From contig OZ038450.1 of NCBI GenBank assembly GCA_964036195.1, positions 26,910,794-26,974,793 of the forward strand: a stretch of 64,000 bases of DNA, given 5' to 3'. A model generated the notes under the pieces. The model was not told the origin of the DNA. It did not search any database and worked only from the letters and a program-made list of their open reading frames with translations. Numbering within the stretch: position 1 is the first letter of the stretch; every line of letters starts with the position of its first letter. This stretch comes from Sphaerolaimus hirsutus. Its lineage: Eukaryota > Nematoda > Chromadorea > Monhysterida > Sphaerolaimidae. Below, one piece after another: positions 11,487 through 22,817 of this stretch. The translations under genes were made by a program, and so were the position numbers.

Positions 11487-11584
11487 TAACGATGGCAAAA
11501 AAAAGTTTTTTGACTTTAGAAAAGTCAGTTTAGAAAAAACACTTATAAATATAAATACTTTTTCACGAGGGTTTGCCATCGTTA
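11487..11584. mobile_element. 98-bp hAT-like MITE (TAACGATGGCAAA tips)
   Basis: The tips are TAACGATGGCAAA and its inverse. It is flanked by CTCTAAGC (11479-11486) and CTCTAATC (11585-11592), an 8-bp duplication with one mismatch. The tip is related to the larger element at 13527-15101. Confidence 0.65.
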
Positions 11585-11849
11585 CTCTAATCTAAGCCCG
11601 ATTGGCACAGTGGTTTTCACACGGAATTTCAAAAACTCATAAATGAGCTTTGAACGTGTTTGAGTTTTCCACAAATCATTTTAAATCTCCTCCAACTGTA
11701 GTTGACGGCCACCTCATTGTAGAAAACTCAAAAGCGTTCTAAGCTGATTTGTGAGTGTTCGAAATTTCGTGTGAAAACTAGTGTACGCAAGCACAGTGGC
11801 TCAGCGCACCTGGCCACAATTTTTTATCGGGAACTTCGATCTGTTTGAG

Positions 11850-13321
11850 GTATACTCAGCGGACAGCACACCTAGTATCAAAACCTACCATAATTGTATG
11901 AATAAAATCTCGTGATAAATTTTGTAATTACCTAGTTAAAATATTCTATAGTAAAAACGAAATACACTACCGTGCAGAATAGTTGAGACTTTTCACACAT
12001 AAAGAAACAGTAGGCTGGGGGTCCACTGCACTTTTTTGCTTCCCAATTTCTTGTCCCTTGCCCAATTTTGATGCCGTTTGAGTATGTTGGGGTTTGATGC
12101 TGGGGCTACAACGACAAAATTTTTGTTTGCTCAAATAAACCCCCAGGACTGAGATAAAAGGGGTCTATAAAAAGATGGTCAATAAATATACAAAAAATTG
12201 GCAACCTGGATGAGTGTCTTTGAAGCTTAATAACTCAACCATTTCAGGGCTGATTTGAATCATTTAACACTTCAAATGATCGGGACAACCTGCAGATTCT
12301 ATTTTTGTGGTTGGTTTAGTAATGTCTAAATTCCGTATGTCAATTTGACCCAGTTTTTGAACATGAAAAAATAATTTTTTTGAACATGCTATCATATACT
12401 TTAGACAACGAGGATTCATTTAAAACAGAATTGAGTTCAATATCTTTTTCCAATCAAAAGTTATGGCACTTCAAAGTTTTCAATGGTGTCTAAATATTTT
12501 ATGCTTATTTTACTGGGGTTTGCAGCATGAAAATTTTGCTATTGAACAGTCTATAACATACTTTAGACAGAGAGAATTAATATGACAAAAACGTTTTTTC
12601 ACTATCTCTTTCCAATCAAAAGTTATAGCACTTACAAACTTCCATCTTCATTCCATCCAAAATAATTGCACATTACTCATTCACAGTTGGGCCAAGTTTT
12701 CTCCCTAATAGAGCAAGGCCAAAACCTCAAATTTACACACCAAATAGCCCCACCCAGTAGTATGCCTACCCCCATTTCAGAGTTGCTGGCAATGGATGCA
12801 AAACTGCAGCAAAAATTAATAAATGCCACATTTCCACATATGCATCACCATATGCTGTTCATGCTTAGAATGTTTCTTGCTGCACACAGAGCTCAGCAAT
12901 GCAGGCAAGCAGTTGCCATGGTGAAAATTTTGTTAAAAAATGAACATAGGAGGTGGATATAGACTTTAAAGTGAGATACTGGGTGGCTACTGCCCAAAAC
13001 AAGAAAAGTCTCAACTATACTGAAACATGAACAAACTGAGTTAATATGTTTGTACACTAGGAATATACGCAGATTTGAACTTGAGGGGCGGTCATCCTGG
13101 GCATGTGTAGTCAACCCCCCAGGGTACCCATGTATAGTATCCAAATGTTTTGCATATCAACCATTTTGAAATTCTGGCAACATTAATCACGCAGCGCAAA
13201 AAGTCTCAACTATTCTGCACGGTAGTGTAGTATGTAGAAAAAACTGTATAATTTTTGGTTCATTATTCACATGGGTTATGGTAGGTTTTCATACTAAGTG
13301 TGATGTCCGCCGAGTATATCC
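11850..13321. mobile_element. Outer inverted-repeat element (GTATACTCRGCGGAC tips) hosting a mariner-like insertion
   Basis: The stretch from GTATACTCAGCGGAC at about 11850 to CCTACCATAA near 11892 returns inverted at about 13275-13321. Single tips of the same family occur near 29840 and 31828. No target duplication was resolved. Most of its length is the younger element at 11965-13227. Confidence 0.65.
11965..13227. mobile_element. Tc1/mariner-like element, non-autonomous, 1.26 kb
   Basis: The tips are CACTACCGTGCAGAATAGTT and its exact inverse, each flanked by TA (11963-11964 and 13228-13229). The CACTACCG tip and TA duplication fit Tc1/mariner elements. No transposase could be recognised. 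The longest internal ORF, 98 codons on the plus strand at 12666-12962, has no DDE signature and I do not call it a gene. Confidence 0.8.
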
Positions 13322-13526
13322 GCGCATTCTGCTGCGAGTTTTTTTCTGTTCTGTTGCAGTCTGAAAGGAAAATAGTCTAAATAAAGCGCCGAATACATAA
13401 GTATGTACACGCATACATCGTTATTTAGCACGCAATGTTATGCGATCAAGCGTTTATAAAACTGAATTTAGTTGTTATTTTACACCATTTTACGACTTTT
13501 TCTGCGCGCTGTTCGTGTACCATTTC

Positions 13527-15101
13527 CAACGATGGCAAAAACACACATATTAAATACGGAAACTCAATGAGTTTCCGTGTTTTTTTGTTTAACACGGAAA
13601 CACGGAAACTCAGCAATTTTGAAAAACACGGAAACTCAAATGAGTTTTTTTTTCAGAGAACACGGAAACACAGAAACACAGAAAATACGGAAATGTTTTT
13701 TGAGTTTTTTTCAGGCACATGATTTGAACTGAATAATGTGAGTATGAACATACATAATGTATGTGTGTGTAGTATTTTTATATGTATTTACATGAGTCAG
13801 TTAATCAGGTTCTCAATAAACATGTTTCTGATGAGCTGACATGGTTTTTGCAAAAGAATGTGATGATTTGATGAAGAAAAAAGATTTTGCTGCTGTCAAG
13901 TTTTGGTGTGGTTTTGGAGACAAGGCGGTGGGTGTACTTAGCATGCCAGTGTCCACTGACAGTGTGGAGGGTCCCTTAAGCCAGTGCCTAGGATATTGGG
14001 CGCTAGGCATCTCCATATGAACCAATTTTCTCTTGAACGTGATTTTTTGTTGAAATTAAATATGAGGTGTTTTGGGACGGTAAGTATAATAGTTCAGATA
14101 CGTTGAAGGCTTCAACGGATGTGCATGTTCAAGTATAGTTGCAGTTTAATCACACAGTACAACACACAGTGCACATCCATTGAAGTGTTTTATTGTACAG
14201 TGCAGTGGCGTAGCCAGGGGCGGGGGGGGGGGCGGCCGCCCCCCCCCCCTTCCCAGGTCAGACATAAAAGTTGCCGAGAATAGCACTTTTCTATACCGAT
14301 TTTGTAGGTTGTTTTCAAAAATGTTGCGCGCAAGCGCGCATTTCGCTCCTCACATTCTCTCTGATTGTTACGTACGTCGCATCAGGATAAATACCGCCCC
14401 AAATTACTATGTGCGGTACAAATTTTCGTACATTCAGGTATAAAATTTTTCTTATATTGTACCCATTGGCGCCATTGCCGACGCCAATCACACCATGGCG
14501 CGGCGCCTACGAATGGCGCCAGCGCCATAACTCCATTCCGCAATTATAGGGACCAATTTTTAGGGGGGGGGCGCCGCCCCCCCCCGTTTGCCGGGCTCCG
14601 TAAACAATCCGCCCCCCCGCTCAAAAATCCTGTACAGTGTGAATTGTCGTTTTTTTGACATTTTGTTGATGCTTATGCTGTGGAGTGGACATGCTTATTT
14701 TTTTGATTTTGTGGACTGCAGTGGACATTTTTGTGGACTTTTTGACACATGAACAAATATGCAGATCCTCAATATGTGGTACATCTATATCAGCAAAACC
14801 TATAGCAAAACCTATATATGATAAGAAAACCCCTGTTTTCACATCAAAATGCTGTAAAATGCAACTTTTTGTTAGAAAACTTGAGTTTTTACCAAAAAAA
14901 CTTGAGTTTTTACTAAAAAACTTGAGTTTTTACAAAAAAACTTGAGTTTTTACAGGAAAACTTGAGTTTTTTCAAAAAACACTGAAATAAAACACGGAAA
15001 CTCAAGTTTTTTTCATGAAAAAAACTCAAAACACAGGTATTCATTTTTGAAAAACTCGAAACACAGAAAGTGTTTTTTATTTGAGAACTTACCCATCGTT
15101 G
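13527..15101. mobile_element. hAT-like element with subterminal GGAAACTCAA arrays
   Basis: ACCATTTC is duplicated at 13519-13526 and 15102-15109, a perfect 8 bp. The tips are CAACGATGG and CCATCGTTG. Both ends carry arrays of degenerate AACACGGAAACTCAA-type units (13555-13715 and 14880-15070), inverted relative to one another. No transposase was found. A second element sits inside at 14203-14630. The 8-bp duplication and short tips support the hAT superfamily. Confidence 0.8.
14203..14630. mobile_element. GC-rich insertion starting CAGTGGCGTAGCCAGG
   Basis: TGTACAGTG is present directly before (14194-14202) and after (14631-14639) the element. The left end matches the common CAGTGGCGTAGCC type of hAT-like repeat. 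The right end (TCAAAAATCC) is not its inverse, so the class is uncertain. G and C homopolymer runs lie near both ends, and the centre is rich in GGCGCC. Confidence 0.6.
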
Positions 15102-15109
15102 ACCATTTC

Positions 15110-15735
15110 ATTACTTTTTTGCTGTCAATGCTCGTCAGTTGTTTCGTGAAATTATTTTGCATTCGCGTATATTCATATGAACTTCCCTACAACCCCTTCT
15201 CTCGAAGATTTTCAACGAAAGCATCCAAAAAAATTCGATCATTCTGACTGTGAAAATCGGCGGGCCAGTGAGGCAGGGCTTTTGTAGGTGCCCTAAATCT
15301 CGTTCTGCGTTTCTTTGACAGTTTGGGCGATTTGATAAATGATGATCTTTGATAAACTTTTCTTCTTGAATTATACGTCGAGCTGAAACGATCCTGAAAC
15401 GGCAAAAACTTTCCCCACCAGCCAACATGTAGATTCACGGTGAGGTTTTGTGTACCGGCCCCCAATTCCGAATGTGGAGAAGTAAAAAAGCATTTTTGGA
15501 GTGAGTAAAAAGTTGAAGAAAAAAATAATCAAAAGCTAAAAAGTTAAAAGAAAGGTCAAACGTTAAGTTTTCTTTGCATTTTGTATTTTACACTTCAAAG
15601 TTCAACTTGTCACTTCACTTGGCAGCTTGCCAGTTTCCTTGGGATGCACAGCAATTGTGCAGCAGAGGGCTGTTTTCCGCCGCTCTTGCACACTTTATTT
15701 TGTAAATATTATCAGAAAAATGTCAATCATTTTCA
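15110..15735. other. Intergenic, no supported gene
   Basis: Short overlapping frames of 66-97 codons on both strands at 15135-15465 read like old coding sequence but match nothing I recognise. The remainder is AT-rich. Confidence 0.35.
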
Positions 15736-16194
15736 TACCGTATTTCCTCGAAATACCCCCCCCCCTCAAAATACCCCCCCCCCTCGAAATACCCCCCCTC
15801 AAAATGGACACTATGAACTTATAAACCCCCCCCCCTCGAAATACCCCCCCCCCCAAATTTAGTGTATAGAGAACGTAAATGACAAAGGCTGCGGTTTGTC
15901 ATCCCGGCAGTGCAGAACACACGTTAAAAACGATGACTCTGTTATGTGAGAACAGTGTTTGTACGTCTACACACTTATAAATGTCTTTAGAGTCTTATAA
16001 ATGGCTATTTTTGTTGCATTTTTCGACGTCTGCGTACGTTTCAGACGATATTTTAGTACTGGGATTTCAAAAAATTTCTGGCGAAATAATAAAAACCCCC
16101 CTCGAAATACCCCCCCCCCCCTCGTTTGACCCCCCCTCAAAATTCTCACTCTGAAACAATAAACCCCCCGGGGGTATTTCGAGGAAATACGGTA
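15736..16194. mobile_element. TA-flanked CCGTATTTCC MITE, 459 bp
   Basis: Complete copy from TACCGTATTTCC to GGAAATACGGTA. It is nearly identical along its length to the copy at 29895-30351, including interior TTCGACGTCTGCGTACGTTT, which suggests recent activity. Confidence 0.85.
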
Positions 16195-16313
16195 CTTTAT
16201 TATTCAGATACGGTGAAGCCCTACATCGATTTTTCAGCTCTTAAACTACTATATTTTGCTCCCAGCTGTCTTTCAACGAATTCAAATTATAAAAAGTGTT
16301 AATATTTAAAAAC

Positions 16314-16542
16314 ATGGGGACGGTATCATTCAGTAATTTAGCATATGAATTGGCTACATTGCTGGAGGATGTCATAATTCCAACGGACAAGGAATTAGAA
16401 AATTATTACTTGTGCTATCAAAATATGTCCTGGTTTTATGGCGTTCAATATCCACTGGTTGGTAAATTTTCTTTCTTTGGCAAGACAAAATTTTCATGTA
16501 AAATTTTCATTTATTTTAACAGAAGCAAAATTGCAAAGATAA
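16314..16542 (+). CDS. Small two-exon gene, unknown product (55 aa)
   Basis: An ATG at 16314 opens an exon to 16461. A GTAAAT donor begins the 61-nt intron 16462-16522, which ends in a pyrimidine-rich TTATTTTAACAG. The second exon adds a few codons to a TAA at 16540-16542. AATAAA follows at 16550-16555. The predicted protein (MGTVSFSNLAYELATLLEDV...) has no family I recognise and no signal peptide. It could also be the last two exons of a longer gene. The splice signals, poly(A) signal and intron length, alike to other introns here, support it; RNA evidence is lacking. Confidence 0.45.
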
Positions 16543-16555
16543 GTTTCACAATAAA

Positions 16556-16948
16556 AGCTAGTTAACTCAGTCATCCATTCAGGTTCGTATGTATCATGTT
16601 CCATTACAAGTGATTTTCCATAAATGTGATCCTAGGATGGTTCTAATTCTACAAGTATTTAAGTGACAAAGAAAATACCAAGTGATACAAAAAAAAATTA
16701 TATGATGTGGCGGTGGGACCGCGTGCTTTTTAGATAATTTACTTATTCTTTATGAAGAAAGTCACGGGGAAAGGTCTTCACAAATGCACGAGATAGTGAA
16801 TACAATGCACATGCAGTGTGGTGCTAAAATCATCAAATTTCTGGTTGTTCATTCAGATGAGATACGGTAGATTTCGCTGTTAAGTGCTCTGTCAGTAAAC
16901 TACCTAAATGTACCTAAACGTCAAATGTCATGCATATTGTCAGAAGTC
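16556..16948. other. Intergenic, nothing supported
   Basis: AT-rich sequence without repeats or ORFs that I can assign. Confidence 0.4.
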
Positions 16949-17810
16949 GGGTAAAATGCCTGGGGGCACTCCCAGACCCTGTAAAGTGTCAAAGACCCTG
17001 TAAAATGTCATGTGTCATGTAAAAGACCCTGAAAATAACATGTGTCATGTGAAAGACCCTGTAAAATGTCATGTGTCATGTAAGAGACACTGTAAAGTGT
17101 CATGTGTATTAAAATCTTATTTTATTGTACCGTATTACCTCGAATTATCCCCCCCTTGAATTGACCCCCCCCTCGAAATACCCCCCCTAAATTTCGGCTG
17201 AGGAAATAATAAACCCCCCCCTCGAAATACCCCCCCTAAAATTGAGTGTAAAGAGAACGTACATGACAAATACCGCTGTTTGTGATCTGTACAAGTCAGA
17301 ACACACGTTAAGACTGATGATTGAGTGATGTTAGGGAAGGGTTTATGTGTATATACAGTTATATATGCCTAAAAACACATATACGTCTATGTAAACGCTT
17401 GATTTTTCTACGTCTGAGTATGCGGAATTTCTGAAAATTTCTGGCGAAATAATAGACCCCCCCCTCGAATAAACCCCCCCCTCGAATTATCCCTCCCTCA
17501 AATTTTGCTGGCGAAATAATAAACCCTCTGGGGGTATTTCGAGGTAATACGGTATCCAAATATTATGTTTTAGGATCCAAATCTTACTTTTTGACATAAG
17601 ATTTTGATACAAAAACATAGGATTAGGATACGATAAAATGGGATTTGGATACACATGACGCTTTACACGGTCTTTTACATGACATTTGGCGCTTTACAGG
17701 GTCTTTTACATGACACATAACATTTTACAGGGTCTTTTACATGACACATGACATTTTACAGGGTCTTTGACACATTACAGGGTCTGAGAGTGGCACCTGG
17801 TAAAGTGCCC
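16949..17810. mobile_element. Inverted-repeat element with GACCCTGTAAAATGTCATGT units
   Basis: The left side (CCCAGACCCTGTAAAGTGTC and following repeats at 16967-17105) returns inverted at 17640-17795. Units of AGACCCTGTAAAATGTCATG are repeated 3-4 times per side. A MITE (17128-17554) sits in the middle. No clear target duplication. Confidence 0.6.
17128..17554. mobile_element. TA-flanked CCGTATTACC MITE inside another element
   Basis: Runs from TACCGTATTACCTCGAATTA to GGTAATACGGTA. The interior ATTGAGTGTAAAGAGAACGT and flanking blocks match the copy at 6679-7108 in inverse orientation. Confidence 0.8.
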
Positions 17811-18224
17811 AACTCGGAGTGGGTGGTATCGTATATTTGTTCGATTCTAATGTATTTTACCTAAGGTCACAAATTGTGAGCAGAAATATTTAGATGGTAA
17901 CTTACCAAATTCTGCTATCATTGCACATACAGCTTTTATTTTTGCCGGAATTAGCCATTTGCGGCATCTGTCCCTCGCAACATGTTTTTTCAAGGCATAG
18001 AGTTAAAAGGGTTAAAAGAGGTAAAAAAAGGGAAAAATAGCCAAAAAATGGTATGTAAGATAAGATGGTAGACAAAAAAGCTGGGAATAGGTTAGTTTGA
18101 CGGTGCAATTGGCAAAGAAATTTGAAAACGAGTGATTTTGAGTGAAAAGCGGGGCAAAATTTGTCAAAAATACTCATTTTTACATTTTCCGGGGAAAACT
18201 ATTTTACCCACGTTTACTCATGAG

Positions 18225-19285
18225 CAGGGTTGGTTTTATAAAAATCATTTGTATACAAATTGTATAAAAATTGTATAAAAATGTATTTTATTTTAATTTT
18301 ATTCTTGTTTCATTTTATTTTATTTTATTTTATTCCAAAATAATAATAAAATAATAAAATGGACCATTTTACAAAAATTTTACAAAAATTTTACAGAAAT
18401 TTTACAAAAAATCAGTATCTTGCATGCAAGGTCAGAAAAATGTGATAATTTAACCTAAACATGAAAAACGTGTGACAAATTTTTCCATTACTTTGCAAAA
18501 GTTGCAGGCAGTAGGTATTGTTAGCTAGTTGCAAGTGTTGAGTTACAATTATCAATAAGAATGGTTTGCATTTTCAGTAGAAGGATTACTGGAGTGTGCA
18601 TGGCACATTTGTAAAACATCATGCAAGGTGTCAGTTGTCATGACAAATGTAGTAAAGAGTCAATTGGCATCTCAAATGTCAAGCAAAGTATAATTGTCAT
18701 GACAAATGTCAAGCAGAGTGTAAATTGTGTATCTGAATCTTATGGTTTGGTATCCAAACCTTATATTTTGGTATCCAAATCTTATGTTTTTGTATCCAAA
18801 TGTTCACAAAAGATTTGGTTACAAAAACAACAAGATTTGGATACAAAAGATATGATTTGGATACAATTTGCTTTACAGTTTCCACTTTAATTTATATTTG
18901 TCATGACAATTGACACTTTATATAACATTTTCATGAAAATTGACACTTTCCATTCCATTTCATGACATATATTTGTCATATAATTTATAATTGTCATAAC
19001 ATTTTGACACTTTACATGGCTTGGGACTGCCCCAGCTCCGCGAATGAACAGGTTGAACTATAAACAACAGGAAAAATTTTTACAAAAAATATGAATTTTT
19101 ATACAATTTTTACAAAAATATGAATTTGTATACAATTTTACAAAATTTTTACAAAAATTCAAATTTTTATACAATGTTTATTTTTATTTTGAAATTTTCC
19201 ATTTTATTTTATTTTATTTTATTCTTCAATTTTCCATTTTATTTTAATTTTATTTTAATTCTTTTCTGAGATTTTGCCAACCCTG
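18225..19285. mobile_element. hAT-like element, CAGGGTTGG family, 1,061 bp
   Basis: CTCATGAG is duplicated at 18217-18224 and 19286-19293. The tips are CAGGGTTGG and CCAACCCTG. The subterminal zones are made of TTTTACAAAAATTTTATTTTATT-type units, and the middle of CAATTGTCATGACAAATGTC and GTATCCAAATCTTATG units. There is no transposase. A second copy lies at 36742-37817 with the same internal order. Confidence 0.85.
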
Positions 19286-19381
19286 CTCATGAGTAAAAGT
19301 AAAAAATTGATTCACGTTTTCTGTACTCAGGGGGTGAGTAAAAAAAATACCTACTGTACGTTTACGTACACTTTGAAACAG

Positions 19382-19538
19382 TTGGACACCTTTAACAACT
19401 CTGTCCAGGACCAGTGCTATTTCCCGTTGAACGCGCTGGCGACTCAGCTGCGCGACATGCGGAGGGCAGCGATCGCAGCGGCCGCCTGCCGCGCCACCCC
19501 CCACCAGCTGGTGCCAATTCCGCAAGTGGATAAGTGTC
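19382..19538 (+). other. Exon-like block, unknown gene
   Basis: GC-rich open frame between an acceptor-like GAAACAG and a donor-like CAG/GTTAAG. It reads LDTFNNSVQDQCYFPLNALA and onward through an Ala/Arg-rich helix to VDKCQ. The base composition differs sharply from the AT-rich surroundings, which argues for coding origin. Family unknown; it may be part of one gene with the blocks at 20474 and 20921. Confidence 0.35.
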
Positions 19539-20473
19539 AGGTTAAGTGCTAAGTGTTAAGTGCAGTTGGGGAGTAAAGTGGTATCGTTTTGATGAGTGAA
19601 GCTGTTTGAGGGTGAATAGGGTGGTGATGATGAGGAATAGATTTGCCTTCAGAAAATGGAAAGTTGACACCGTAGCCATGAGGCAGTCCTGCACGCACCC
19701 TGTAAAGTGTGAAGTCACCTGTCAAATGTCATGCAAAATACCGTACAAAATTAGTCAAATGTCATGCAAAATATCAAAAGTTCAGTCAAAATCATTTTTC
19801 AAATTTCGATTGACACTGCATGAGATTTGTCAATTGACATGACACTTTAATTTGGTGCGGGACTGCCACCAGTAGACTATTTTCATTTACACCTCAATTT
19901 GTCACTTGCCTTGCCACTTATCGCTCTACTTAACACTTACCACTTTTCTTGTCACTTATTTACACGCGGAATTTGCCCCTGGCCATGCTAAAAAATAAGA
20001 TTGACACCTGCGACGATTTGGTGAAACTGATCGCGCAGGTCCAGGGAAATTTGGAAGCTGCCGTTCAATGGCTGGAAATGGATGGATGGATGGGAAACGA
20101 TAGTTTCATTTGTCACGATGGTTGGATGTTCGCGATTCTTCTTGAGTTTGGACATCGAAATGATTAAATTGCAGGAAATTTTTCCAAAAGTTTTATTTTT
20201 AATTTTGAACTTTTCAAAAAACTTTGAATTTTGTCCACTAAATTTTTTTAGAATTTTTCTGGGAAATTTTCAAAACAGCCTTATTTTCTGCGGCATTCCA
20301 CGCTGCTGCCGCAGACACATTTGCTAAAAAAATTTTTTTTGTTGATTCTATTGTTGAAAAAAAACTGAGGAAAAATTTGAAAATTCAAAAACAAAATTAG
20401 CCATCATTACTGACTTTCCATGTCACATTCCGTATTTAAATGTCACACACAATTAACAATTTTTCAATTTCAG
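19539..20473. other. Possible intron or intergenic region with one more exon-like frame
   Basis: The plus-strand frame at about 19960-20165 reads LPLAMLKNKIDTCDDLVKLI and on, which looks coding, but I see no good acceptor before it. Positions 19700-19860 contain CAAATGTCATGCAAAATA repeats like those inside the CAGGGTTGG elements. Confidence 0.3.
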
Positions 20474-20598
20474 ATGGCCGACTGTGTAGGATAAATACAA
20501 ACTTCTGCAAGGCGATCGACTGGAATCTGGTGTCAGTTTGGCCCGCGGCGCCGCAGCACACGGAGATAATGCACCTGACCGGTGATCAAAATGAGGTT
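20474..20598 (+). other. Exon-like block, unknown gene
   Basis: A strong acceptor (TTTTTCAATTTCAG) precedes a GC-rich frame containing CRINTNFCKAIDWNLVSVWP and LTGDQNE. Possible donors are GAG/GTTATA near 20598 and CCG/GTGATC about 15 nt earlier. Because the phase of the next block is ambiguous I do not assemble a protein. Confidence 0.35.
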
Positions 20599-20769
20599 AT
20601 ATATGCCTAAAATACCGTAAAAACTTGAATAAGCCCCAGGGGGTTATTTTTACCTCAAGTGGTAAACATGAGTTAGGTACTTTACATCTTACAGGGAGTG
20701 CGACCTCATGGACAAATGCACGAATTTCCACTTTCTTTTAAATAACCTCAATATTTAGAAGGATGTGCG

Positions 20770-20915
20770 TACCGTATTTCCTCCCCGAAAAAATACCCCC
20801 CCCCCCCCGGGGGTTTATTTTTCAGAGTGATATTTTTCAGGGGAGGGTATTTTGAGGGGGCTTTATAAATTCATAGTGTCCTTTTTGAGGGGGGGTATTT
20901 CGAGAAAATACGGTA
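20770..20915. mobile_element. Short CCGTATTTCC MITE
   Basis: Runs from TACCGTATTTCCTC to TATTTCGAGAAAATACGGTA, 146 bp. It lies directly upstream of the exon-like block at 20921, and the acceptor-like TATTCAG there starts in its right tip. Confidence 0.75.
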
Positions 20916-20920
20916 TTCAG

Positions 20921-21198
20921 GAATTATATATTCTACACTCTCAAGTTCGGTTCCTTCACGCAGAATTGCAAACCGAGCTGCAGCGATGTTCCTGAAAAAC
21001 AACAGATTTCAACAGATCCAAGTGATGAAAAACCTGAGAAAATAATTGATGATCCCGTCACTGAATCTACTGATGATAAGCCACATGTTTTGTCTGTGAC
21101 AAAACTACAATTGACAAAAAAATATTCTAGTAGTGGTTTGTTTGCTGTCGTTTTCTTGGCAAAGGTTTTCTCTGAAGTCATTTTAGACCTAGATTAGC
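20921..21198 (+). other. Exon-like block, possibly a terminal exon
   Basis: After TATTCAG an open frame runs about 90 codons to a TAG at 21196-21198. It includes an acidic, Pro/Ser/Thr-rich stretch (EKIIDDPVTESTDDKPH) and a hydrophobic C-terminus (GLFAVVFLAKVFSEVIL), a layout seen in membrane-tethered or GPI-anchored proteins. The other two frames are also open for 25-40 codons, so the frame is not certain. Confidence 0.3.
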
Positions 21199-21884
21199 AT
21201 TAAAAAAATCGCTGGGAGATTTATATTTTAAAGAATCCTTTCTAAAAAAAATTTTAAAAAGATTTTCCCCTTTCTGCCTTCTATGCACTGAAAAAGCCTA
21301 TACATTTTGCCCACGCGAGCCCCCCCCCCCCCAAGATTACATTTAATTATATTTTCTCAAAATTAACGATTTTTTCCAATGCTAAGTACGATTCAATTTA
21401 CTTCAATTCAATTTTCTGGGTACCCAGATTTGGGTTTTGCGATTTTTATCATTAAATTAAAAATTCATCCATTAAAATTTGAAAATGACGTCTCGCACCC
21501 TATAAATTTTCGAGAAAGATTGTGTTTTGAACATGAATTTTGAATAAAAAGCTTGAACACATGAAAATAATTTTTGGGGACTTTTTTTAAGTTTCAAATT
21601 TTATTTTTTATTATGCTGTAACTTCACCTCTAAATAAATCATTCGAAGATATCACTTTTCAGCAGAATCTATGGTCCGGTCAAAAATGAAGACACTTTCA
21701 GATAAAAGCGAATGTCCATTTTGTGATTTTCGGCTATCCAGAAAGTTCAAAAATTTGGGATCCATGTGTCGCCGTGCGAAAATGTTTGGCCACATGTTGC
21801 AGGGACATTCAGTGGAGTTTTCACAAGTTGTGATGAGTAAACCGGGGAGTGTTAGGTGATATAGGTAACTAGGCGGACATGATA
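21199..21884. other. Mostly non-coding; short Cys/His frame at 21671-21859
   Basis: The 62-codon frame on the plus strand follows an acceptor-like CACTTTTCAG and contains C-x2-C and H-x4-H spaced like a loose zinc finger (ECPFCDF ... FGHMLQGH). It could be an exon of an unseen gene. The rest is AT-rich. Confidence 0.3.
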
Positions 21885-22038
21885 CTCTGCACTAGTGATG
21901 GAATGGCGCCATGGTGCTGGCGCCATTGTTTTTGATGGCGCCGGGAATGGCGCCAAGATGCAGGGGTGAATCGTTAAACTTTGCCATATTCAACTGCCTT
22001 ATCTGCCACATGATATTATTTTCGTGGTATTTAACACA

Positions 22039-22284
22039 TACCGTATTTCCTCGAATTCCCCCTGGGGGTTTTTTTCAGAGTGAAAATTTTGAGAGAAAAA
22101 CGTGAAAACTGCAACAATAACCACCATTTATAAGTTTTTACAGCCTTTTATAAGGATGTAGATAGTAAAAACGATGTTCTAACGTAACACAGTAAGTGTT
22201 TTGAACGTCTGTTATGCATTTCCCGGACCACAAATTGATAGTGCCCATTTTGAGGGGGGGGGGGTATTTCGAGGAAATACGGTA
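22039..22284. mobile_element. CCGTATTTCC MITE, 246 bp
   Basis: TACCGTATTTCCTCGAATTC to TTTCGAGGAAATACGGTA. The interior matches the MITE parts around the fold-back at 11230-11400. Confidence 0.75.
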
Positions 22285-22817
22285 TAATTTTTTGATAGCT
22301 TTGTAAATTTCGGTTTATGTTGATTGCAGAGTTGCGAAAGTGTATTTACACTTACCCGAAATACCCGGGTAAATGGGTATTTATATTTACACTTACACTT
22401 ACACTTTCATAAAATACCCATACACTTTTTTTACACTTTCGTGGGCAAAATACCCGGGTACAGAAAGTGTATTTTTTTTCTTTCAGATGGCCCTGTTTTA
22501 TGCTTTTGAGAAAACATAAAATAGGGTCATGTACCAAAAATGCATTGATTGTAGAAAATATGGCAAATGTACAAACTAGCCTTTGATCTACAACCTTTGA
22601 TCAGTACTCATGGTATTCTACAGTTTCATCATACTGTTGTAAAAAGGACAAGATACATGGAAATTCACCAGCTGGACACAAAGTCAACTTTTGCATTGAC
22701 ATTTGCTGCATGTCCATTCTTGCATTTAAACAGTCGCATTGCTTAATCAGTAAAATATCAACACTGAAAAAGTGCCATTATTAGGGAACTTTATACCACT
22801 ACAGTATCTGTTACAGT

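Noticed and set aside
12666-12962. 98-codon frame inside the Tc1/mariner-like element as a transposase
   Set aside because: It is far too short and shows no DDE or helix-turn-helix motif; the element looks non-autonomous.
14219-14595. GGCGGCCGCCC and similar motifs as a CpG-island promoter
   Set aside because: They belong to the GC-rich insertion flanked by TGTACAGTG and have no TATA or downstream gene.
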